From NCBI GenBank assembly GCA_000620185.1, contig KK211087.1, forward strand, positions 281,373 to 345,372: a DNA stretch of 64,000 bases, in the 5' to 3' direction. The notes under the pieces are model-generated. The model saw nothing but the letters and a program-made list of their open reading frames with translations, did no database searches and was not told where the DNA came from. A program made the position numbers and the translations under genes. Positions 59,101 through 64,000 of this stretch are shown in pieces (within the stretch, counting starts at the first letter, position 1; the number at the start of each line of letters is the position of its first letter). The DNA comes from Geodermatophilaceae bacterium URHB0062. Lineage in GTDB: Bacteria; Actinomycetota; Actinomycetes; Mycobacteriales; Geodermatophilaceae.

Positions 59101-59642
59101 TGCTCGGCCGGCAACACCTCCTTGGCGTAGGGGTGGCCGTGCCGGGCCAGACCGAGTAGCACCAGCGGCAGTGACGGGTCGATGGGGGCGGTGGCTGCGA
59201 CGGTCAGTCCACGCAGCGCCGATGTGTCGAGCCGCTCCGGTTCGACGAGCTTGTCGAGCTCGAGGCGGGCGGCTACCGCGATCAGTCGGGTCATCACCGG
59301 GTCGGTGGCCTGCAGGAGCAGGAGCTGTCCGGTTCCGTTCGGCGCGGTGAGCGCGGGCCGCAGGCGCATCCGGATGATGCTGGCGCTGCGGGGGAGACGG
59401 CCCTGCGGGCAGGACACGCCGAGTTTCTGCAGCGAGCGGATGACGTCGGTCTTGAAGCGGGTGGTGCGCAGCAGGTCGAGCAGCTCGGAGTCGGGCACCT
59501 CGGCGAGCGCTGTCGCCAGGTCCGGCAGCGTCAGGGCAGCGGTGAGGTCGCGACAGATTTGCCGGTCGGGGTCGGGGAGGTCACGAGCGAGGCGCGCAGT
59601 GATCTCCGGGGCCTTGATCTGCGCGGGCTGCCGTCGCCGCAT
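53166..59642 (-). CDS. Giant AAA/STAND-like ATPase, 2158 aa
   Basis: ATG 59642 is preceded by GGAGG at about nine bases; longer frames lack support. Residues 1-330 are helical (IKAPEITARLARDLPDPDR). Residues 490-650 are a low-complexity Ala/Pro/Thr linker. Helical repeats follow (GRLGLAYHLLEDAEHDNGSF, then RRLQQLKTEAGALRMLLVQ). An ATPase core sits at about 1480-1750: VEMFHGRDREKRRIEAMAG, Walker A LLYGGRNLGKSALLRTIKQ (about 1497) and Walker B LLIMLDEVDGFLNADAQV (about 1587). The Orc/STAND-like module is followed by winged-helix and helical regions (LLEVTGGWPSLVDQVAQRT). Large ATPases of this kind act as sensors in defence. The family is unknown to me. Confidence 0.85.
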   Translation of the reverse strand: MRRRQPAQIKAPEITARLARDLPDPDRQICRDLTAALTLPDLATALAEVPDSELLDLLRTTRFKTDVIRSLQKLGVSCPQGRLPRSASIIRMRLRPALTAPNGTGQLLLLQATDPVMTRLIAVAARLELDKLVEPERLDTSALRGLTVAATAPIDPSLPLVLLGLARHGHPYAKEVLPAEQHDLLAQFAEQISDEGWASFESWATERTGLVDPNQQTPIHDCQTPGTDTAEAAARVDHSSEETTGPDRRVADVAGERVAPQPALKRAGHTDSAQSASSTPAQPQVATTQRAPGAPPADITATTSPGDRTGLRTRLEQLPTALTSARAAHERLAHALTTGTRPDGADLATLQDGVTHLQVLHDEAAAVLTSNGTETAAELLVLLERADSSRTLMLDLAAASSTTGGLEESLSALRATVNGLLDRWPPTGQQDRDLAEALSGLHALIVEAGSPLADDDDLFERAQQLLAALPGDLRKVITAANRGKLTLGGAAAVPTDEPAPAATVAPTAPATDNPHAAPGPGANVAATPRASDDAPAAPSPAPPAGTSVSTEPTASGAGAGTSAGAPESAQASSAPAPAAPHVAPTARHKLEPPVAAAGSTAPRRDALATTARGGRVAASLSTDAPAGSPATGPAGAATRASAAERTADAPPTTTTTDSSAVPVRDAHDDVLRVVGELLQKGRLGLAYHLLEDAEHDNGSFVIMLAALAGRLRTKSGPCALEFVENSELADNDVLTSDGSELLAAAALVKAALVTGDTHLAQLLHDLLQHLPTAWARLARLTSEAVSSGALTDTGIHETADPSALEHATTEAATVAQRRLSSQPKLREHRAQTLLSRLRAPNTDLGAALAVAARNDVSGLAAAQKVTVDLTRGQIHGHVLAEDQKLRQGGKALPAERIDEITEILLTDRDTVARWASAVARANARIADDSRDWGHGRLLALHEHITQHHADLHAELDAHAATGPLGRGQSAAAAALLVDVDAIVLGQSGPPEVEPSVLHVLHMELLKLVGATLDVERGVVALPDMPPADRLAALMNAAAEDSWEPALRRHLDNDDYDAALRCAQELDRSAPVDHVTANAGTADLPAGQPPAAGAETASGTVRGGHVALVHEARPRRLQQLKTEAGALRMLLVQARRGEDQSVQDTVDASLGELEILLDTPDVDLRRVRDELRALEQTAGQLRDATCSSLLERLEGLDPVAISDADRERLRQQIAAGDYVAVDDEITNRQLNKRLPVYGSPADLVAFFPHVPAGLPDGITNRVLDEIRGHGTVAGLDFAADPDRAGAIADLLAQWRDVGSQMRPGGIGWHRESSRNLLVPVLVAVGLQAPSSSLLTLDTPGTHGKGWRFVELRDATRIGKAMVPAFGSQANRRYRLLLAYDVPDARTLSALRDSDGSDSPLIVCYFGTLSPAQRMELARDWADPTMRPTIVLDDAALMYVLHARAERSGSLFATLMNVTLPFTTTSPFSDIKREDVPVEMFHGRDREKRRIEAMAGESLLYGGRNLGKSALLRTIKQAADDGTGERTVVLLQLPRDEAFGAASEIWGELAEALDREGFTAGPRMSRLNSQARVERMIENWLAEHPHGQLLIMLDEVDGFLNADAQVSFHETTRLFQLKERNNRLKIVFAGLHSVNHFHGTGNVPFSPAGALAIGPLDPADAYRLLTGPMHAMGYAIEPNEARRIMMHCNYQPYLIQMFAHRLLEQLHLQRPNVTTPPPWTVTAAQVERVMHDPSMRSKISRAFTMTLELDKRFQVIVNLLALHAYDGKGAPLSGRELYDDCRQQWPDGFAETSMASFLELLHELEGLGVVGPQDARGGRSLRSSALLPSLGSRAEIELNLAAVADLGLTENQARGLMRPALDDKGRPGPLTTDQLATLAGRVGNRTHVLIGSAALGLPQVEEALTGRQPALREIVIAPNGGAFRKLLKTGGTGETRTTVVSELWKKRPDADKCQESLENARSDEYTPEERNAHRAAVLIAGTENGEWLEQYLCKDALRDSDVVPMERFSARSLPLQWRDRPKLEELGSPELAPRLLEVTGGWPSLVDQVAQRTLKANAQTALEEAEQRLQQPSWPAQFLEATGAVGVSEELTRLVGALVDHGDPADDDDLALLTMTHGITDLDCAVTLAEWFSLVDRDRDGRLRLAPLIARAWANQEATA

Positions 59643-59852
59643 AGGTCCTCCAGCGTCATTGCCGTCCGGGGTTGGACGGGTACCGTCCGTGCCACCCTGC
59701 CATGCGAGGCTGACAGGATCCGGAACCTTCGGGCGGATCAGCCCGGCGGAGTGACCCTGCACGGCTGCGGGCGGGCATCGGATCCGCCGGGCGTCCCGTG
59801 CCAGCCGCGGATTCAGGCCGCTCGTCGGCGCGGCGTCGGTGCCCGACGCGAG

Positions 59853-62438
59853 TCAGCGTCGCCGGTTCCGCCGCACCTCCGATTCAGCGACGAAGGTCAT
59901 GCGTGGGTCCAGCCAGTCGCGGTTGATGCCGCGGGCGTCCGCCCACGCGTAGAGCTCAGCCCGCTTGTGCTCGGACGGGGTGCCGCGGGTGAGGATGCGT
60001 GAATGCCCGCGGCGGGTGCTCAGCGGACCGCCCGGCCCGGTGACCGGCGTCGGTTTCGGGCTGGGCCGGCCGGACGGCTTCGCCCACAGGCGCAGGGTCA
60101 CGCACAGCTCCGCGTGCGGGCGTCCGCCACGGACGGCGATCGTGACCGGTTGGCGGTACCGCCCGTCAGCGCCGTCGTGCCAGCTGCCGATGCCCCACTC
60201 GACCAGCACGCTGCCGTGCATGGTGGAGCGCAGCCGCAAGCCGTCGACGCACCGCTCCAGCTCCTCGGTGAAACGCTGCTCGTCCAGGTCGGCGATCTCG
60301 TGGAGGTCGCTCTGCCGCGCGAAGGTCCGGGCCTGAAGCACCAGCGCTGGCCAGGGCAGGAAGAGCGTGACCCCACCGCGGGCGTACGAGCGCAGCGCGT
60401 ATCGGCGCAACAGGTTGAGGACGGCAGCGGGACTGAGGCTGTCGTCGGGCTCCTCGAGGTCGGTGGGCGTGCCCCACGAGCGCAGCAACACCTCCTCGTC
60501 GAATGCGTAGTCCAGCGGAATGCCGTCGACGGTCATCGGCTCGTCGAGCGGGATGCCCTGCATGACGATGAAGTAGCCGCCGCCGTCGAGATTCCAGCTG
60601 GCCACCAGCCGCATGCCGACGAACAGTTCGTCCGGCCAGGTCAGCCCGGTGAGGCGCCGCTCGGCCAGGCTGACCGGCTGCTGGCGCAGCTCAGCGTCGA
60701 TGCCGGGGTGATCGATGCGCACCTGCAGTGGGGCGCCGACGAGCCGGGCGTCGTGCATCGTGTCACTCACGGCCGCGCTCAGCACGATCACGCCGGCGTC
60801 CTTGGCGCGCTGCGTCAGTGGGAACGTCCAACTTCGGACGGTGTCGTCGCTGCGGGTGTCGGTCGGCTCGTCGCGCGCCTCCTGAAGCGGCAGTGCGTCC
60901 GGCTCCCGGTTGTCGCCCTCGGCCGGGGAGAGGACGCCAGCATGCTCGCTGCCGCCGAGAGGCGTGCCGCCCGTGGCTGGTTCGCCGATCGGCTGGGTGT
61001 TGCTGCCCAGCACATCGCCGGTATCGGAATCGGTATCGCTGTCGGGGACGGGCGCGGATGTCGGGGGGGTGGGGGAGTTGCCGTCCTCGCCGACGCGGGG
61101 CGCTGCCGGGGTCGGTTGCACGCCGGGCCGCGGGCTCCGCTGAACCGGGACGGCGGGGACAGCCGCCTCCGCCCAGCCCAGGGCGAGCGGCAGGTCGACC
61201 GGGGCGAAGTCCTCCTGCATTGCCTCGGCGCCTGCAGTGGTGGGGCCGGTGTCGACAGGCCCGACGACCTGGGCGCGCCACACCCCGCCGCCCTGGAAGG
61301 CGTCGTCGAGGCGGACGTGTACCCGCCGCCCACCGACATCGACGGTCCCGCCCGCGGCTTCCAGAAGCTCGATGAGCGTCAGGCTGGCGCAGTTGATCGT
61401 GCTGGCGTAGCGGGCGCCGCGGACCGCGTCGTCTCCGGCGAACTCGTGGCGCAGCGCCGGCCCGAGAGCGAGGTAGGCGGGTCGGTCGGGGAGCCGCAAT
61501 CCGCCCTTGAGATCCCGGCCGAGAGCATCGCGGGCCAGTCCGTGGGCGCGCCGTCGGACGTCGTCGGCGTGGATACCGCCGCGTCCGGTGGCGAAGTCCT
61601 CGAGCGTCTTCGGGTGCAGCCAGCTCTCTCGCCACTGGCGCAGCGGCGACAGGGTGAGCAGAACCTCGATGCTGTCCAGCACGGCCTGCAGCGTCTGCTC
61701 GAGCTCACCGTCGACCCAGTCCTCCGGCCGCTCTGGGCCGAGTCCGGCGTGGTGGAGGACGGCAGCCAGCAAGCCGGTTTGTCGCTCCAGCAGATACGTC
61801 GCGTACAGCCGGGACTCGGGCAGGTCGGCCTGCTCGGCGTTGGCGTACGCGCTGTGCACCAGCACGTGTCCTTCTTCGGTCAGCCAGCGGCGGTCCAGCC
61901 GGCGCGCACGGCCGAGGCCGGCCGGGTCGAGCACGGTCACGTCCGCGACCAGCCGCTCGCGCACGACCAGGCCAGGCGACGGCTGGTCGGGGGAGCTGTC
62001 TGCGGCCTCTGTGCTGGTGGTGCTGCGCAACGGCCCGGTCGCGCCCTGCGGCGCTCCGGAGAGCCACGCCGGCATCATCCCGGTGGCGTCGACGAGCTGG
62101 TGCGCGCCCTCCCGGTAGAGCACCTCGATGCTGAGCGGCTCGCTGGCGGTGCTCAGCCGTGCCAGGGCGCCGCTGGGCAGCACCGGGGTGGTCTCGCCGA
62201 GGGTGATGCACGGCAGCGACTCGGGGTCGATCAGGGTGCTGCGATAGCGCCGGGTGGTCAGGTCGAACCCGAACGCGAGCGCGTTGAATGCCAAGGGGAT
62301 GTTCAGCGGTCCCTGCCGGACGCGTGCGACCTCACTGAGGTACTCCACGACCGTGTCCAGGTCGGCCATGTGGTCGGCGCTACGGAGCAGCCAGGACGGC
62401 AGCGCGGCCGGCGGTGCAAGGAGCCTGCGCCGGGTCAC
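59853..62438 (-). CDS. Unrecognised 861-aa protein coupled to the helicase
   Basis: GTG 62438 overlaps the helicase stop (GTGA); open frame beyond this is noise opposite the helicase. It starts VTRRRLLAPPAALPSWLLRS, then DLDTVVEYLSEVARVRQGPL. PLSIEVLYREGAHQLVDATG, STINCASLTLIELLEAAGG and WTFPLTQRAKDAGVIVLSA are other landmarks. Residues 430-533 are a disordered Pro/Thr/Asp-rich linker. The C-terminal part is beta-rich and ends with a basic region (KRAELYAWADARGINRDWL). No nuclease or ATPase motif is visible. Coupling to a RecQ-like helicase suggests a complex. Function unknown. Confidence 0.8.
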   Translation of the reverse strand: MTRRRLLAPPAALPSWLLRSADHMADLDTVVEYLSEVARVRQGPLNIPLAFNALAFGFDLTTRRYRSTLIDPESLPCITLGETTPVLPSGALARLSTASEPLSIEVLYREGAHQLVDATGMMPAWLSGAPQGATGPLRSTTSTEAADSSPDQPSPGLVVRERLVADVTVLDPAGLGRARRLDRRWLTEEGHVLVHSAYANAEQADLPESRLYATYLLERQTGLLAAVLHHAGLGPERPEDWVDGELEQTLQAVLDSIEVLLTLSPLRQWRESWLHPKTLEDFATGRGGIHADDVRRRAHGLARDALGRDLKGGLRLPDRPAYLALGPALRHEFAGDDAVRGARYASTINCASLTLIELLEAAGGTVDVGGRRVHVRLDDAFQGGGVWRAQVVGPVDTGPTTAGAEAMQEDFAPVDLPLALGWAEAAVPAVPVQRSPRPGVQPTPAAPRVGEDGNSPTPPTSAPVPDSDTDSDTGDVLGSNTQPIGEPATGGTPLGGSEHAGVLSPAEGDNREPDALPLQEARDEPTDTRSDDTVRSWTFPLTQRAKDAGVIVLSAAVSDTMHDARLVGAPLQVRIDHPGIDAELRQQPVSLAERRLTGLTWPDELFVGMRLVASWNLDGGGYFIVMQGIPLDEPMTVDGIPLDYAFDEEVLLRSWGTPTDLEEPDDSLSPAAVLNLLRRYALRSYARGGVTLFLPWPALVLQARTFARQSDLHEIADLDEQRFTEELERCVDGLRLRSTMHGSVLVEWGIGSWHDGADGRYRQPVTIAVRGGRPHAELCVTLRLWAKPSGRPSPKPTPVTGPGGPLSTRRGHSRILTRGTPSEHKRAELYAWADARGINRDWLDPRMTFVAESEVRRNRRR

Positions 62439-64000
62439 GGCGCCGCCGCGCGGCTGGGCGGAGTGGGCGCCTGGACCGCTGCCGCCCCGACCGCGGGCGC
62501 CGCTGCCGCTGCGCCCGGACGTGGGCGGACCCGGCGGGGGCCGCGGGAGGCGTTGGCGGCGGTGCGCCAGAACGATCCGTCGGGCACGATCCGGTTCGCG
62601 GCGAGCAGCCGGGCCAGGCTGTCGGTGACCTCCCGGTCGGTCAGGTCGGGCAGGTGTCCGCGCTGCGGTGCATCCCGCAGCCCCGGAGGCAGCTGTGCGT
62701 ATTGGTTGCGCCGCGGCACCCACACCCGGGTTTCGCCCCGCAGTGTCAGCCGGATCTGCAGGCTTGTCGCGCCGTTGAACACGCCGCGCAGCAGCGCGAC
62801 GATCGTGTCGTCGACCCTGGCGGCTCGCACCACCGGGTCGAACCCGGCCGGGCGCAGCCGCGGGCTCAGCAGGGCGCGTACCGGTCCGTCGGTGGCTGGG
62901 CCGGGTCCGTCCGGCCGGATCCGGCACACCGAGCACAGGTTCAGCTCGTTGCTGCAGCATTGCTCGGGCACCGGCACGTCGAAGTAGTCGGCGAGCAGCT
63001 GGTTGAGGCAGCGGTTGCCGACGGCGAAGAACGCCCGCAGGTGCTGTGCCTCGATCGCAGCACGGGCCTGCTTGCCGGAGACCCGGGCGGTGTAGTCGGC
63101 CGGCAGCGTGATCGTCGAGTCGGCACCGGTCTGTCCGGACGCATCCGAGTTTCCGGTCGACCCGGCGCCGGTCGGTTGCGTCGGCAGGTCGGCGAGCAGG
63201 CTCAATCCGGTGAGCATGCGCGCGTTCGGTCGCTGGCTGACGTCGAGCACGCTGGCGTCGTGCATGTCGCAGAGCAGTAGCCACAGCTGCGCCGGGTGCT
63301 GGATCTGCTCGCGGTACATCTGCTTGGAGCGCCCGTCGGCTCGCAACAGCGCGTGCAGATCCGACAGCTTCACACTCGAGCTCGCCACGGCCGCGCCGCG
63401 CACCGGTAGGTCGAGTACGACATCGCGGACCGCGGCGTGCAGCGGTTCGACCGCGTTGCGGGTTCCTTCGGTGAGCGCGACGCGTTCCGGCAGGTCGCCG
63501 TGGTCCTGGACCGCCTCGAGGTCGGCGAGCGCGGCTACGGCGCGGATCAAGCCGGTCTTCCATGCGTCCCGCATCCGCGGTTCTCGGGCCTGCGCCGGCG
63601 TCATCCGGCCCGCGTCGACCTCGGCCTCGAGCAGCCGGTCAACGGTGCCGGCGGCGTCGAGGGCGCCGCGGCGGGCGGCGCCGAGCGCGACCCGGCCGAA
63701 GAACTCCAGTTGGGACGTCGGCAAATCCAACTGCGCCAGCCACTGTGCAGTGTCCAGGCTGCGGCTGGTCGCGAGCGCAAGCGCGTACGTGGCGACGTCG
63801 ATGTCGTCGATGGGAGTTCCGGCGACGTCCCGGCCGCCGCGCCCGAGCTGCTGGTAGAGGGCTGCCAGGTCGGTCGCCGGGCTGACGCACATGACGGTGC
63901 GGATGTCGTCGCGGTCGATGCCGAGGCCGAATGCGCTCGTTGCCACGACGATCATCTGCGCATACCCCTCTTCACCCACCCGAGGCACCTCGACGAACTC
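62435..64000 (-). CDS. RecQ-like superfamily 2 helicase, C-terminal part (5' end beyond the window)
   Basis: The frame is open to the window edge. The last 521 residues start in the second RecA domain: QMIVVATSAFGLGIDRDDIR (motif V), then AALYQQLGRGGRD (motif VI, usually GRAGRD). After helical regions a cysteine cluster (VPEQCCSNELNLCSVCR) recalls the zinc site of RecQ. The C-terminus carries LRGETRVWVPRRNQYAQLP and a Pro/Ala tail. Motifs I-IV are outside the window. Relatives include RecQ and the DpdF-type helicases of DNA-modification islands, and neither assignment is secure. It is the first visible gene of the minus-strand run. Confidence 0.8.
   Translation of the reverse strand, partial: EFVEVPRVGEEGYAQMIVVATSAFGLGIDRDDIRTVMCVSPATDLAALYQQLGRGGRDVAGTPIDDIDVATYALALATSRSLDTAQWLAQLDLPTSQLEFFGRVALGAARRGALDAAGTVDRLLEAEVDAGRMTPAQAREPRMRDAWKTGLIRAVAALADLEAVQDHGDLPERVALTEGTRNAVEPLHAAVRDVVLDLPVRGAAVASSSVKLSDLHALLRADGRSKQMYREQIQHPAQLWLLLCDMHDASVLDVSQRPNARMLTGLSLLADLPTQPTGAGSTGNSDASGQTGADSTITLPADYTARVSGKQARAAIEAQHLRAFFAVGNRCLNQLLADYFDVPVPEQCCSNELNLCSVCRIRPDGPGPATDGPVRALLSPRLRPAGFDPVVRAARVDDTIVALLRGVFNGATSLQIRLTLRGETRVWVPRRNQYAQLPPGLRDAPQRGHLPDLTDREVTDSLARLLAANRIVPDGSFWRTAANASRGPRRVRPRPGAAAAAPAVGAAAVQAPTPPSRAAAP

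Noticed and set aside
62439-63563. Upstream extension of the 861-aa gene
   Set aside because: The extra residues overlap the helicase and are Arg/Ala/Pro-rich. The GTGA overlap at 62435-62438 gives a better start.
53166-64000. Known Druantia, DISARM or BREX system
   Set aside because: None of the marker proteins I know (DUF4338, DUF1998, PglZ, methyltransferases) is visible. A Dpd-type cluster remains possible because the helicase continues beyond the window.

Overview
The window is about 64 kb of very GC-rich DNA with GTG starts, many GTGA stop/start overlaps and RecBCD in the mycobacterial style. It comes from a high-GC actinobacterium. Several protein families look most like those I associate with Geodermatophilaceae (Blastococcus, Geodermatophilus, Modestobacter), but that placement is inference. 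Almost nothing here is core metabolism. It reads as an accessory island with insertion-sequence wreckage, integrases, broken genes and several nuclease, helicase or ATPase loci.

Layout. 1-3.7 kb: the end of an unknown gene, then a nest of dead insertion sequences (truncated IS481, IS3, an IS110 tail and a frameshifted IS481). 4.0-9.8 kb: a tight three-gene operon of unrecognised proteins of 1005, 563 and 354 aa. The third carries a D...E-x-K nuclease-like motif. 9.8-13.3 kb: long gene-poor stretches with three orphan genes. 13.4-15.8 kb: gene remnants (integrase tail, frameshifted lipoprotein, TPR fragment) and two related stem-loop or att-like sites. 15.9-21.1 kb: two tyrosine-recombinase modules on the minus strand, with an XRE regulator, a palindromic operator at the second integrase promoter, and a 1.1 kb non-coding block with iteron-like repeats and a perfect 21-bp inverted repeat.

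21.2-35.1 kb: a segment bounded by two paralogous gene pairs. It encloses a uracil-DNA-glycosylase-like protein, a possible remnant of a Wadjet type I JetA (DUF3375), an intact recC-recB-recD operon, and a pair of small coiled-coil proteins followed by a HEPN-like protein. 35.1-41.3 kb: a frameshifted PD-(D/E)xK-type protein, a membrane-anchored coiled-coil protein, a GAF-ANTAR regulator, a second PD-(D/E)xK-like protein and repeat-bearing intergenic DNA.

41.3-64 kb: one long minus-strand run, the main find. In transcription order it holds a RecQ-like helicase (cut by the window edge), an unknown 861-aa protein with an overlapping start, a 2158-aa AAA/STAND-like ATPase, a complete four-gene Wadjet-type SMC system of the TIGR02677/02678/02680/02679 families (JetA, B, C, D), and an unknown 657-aa CPxC protein. 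Wadjet senses and cleaves invading circular DNA. The helicase, 861-aa protein and giant ATPase upstream look like an additional, possibly undescribed module sharing the same transcription direction. No tRNA, rRNA or CRISPR array was found.
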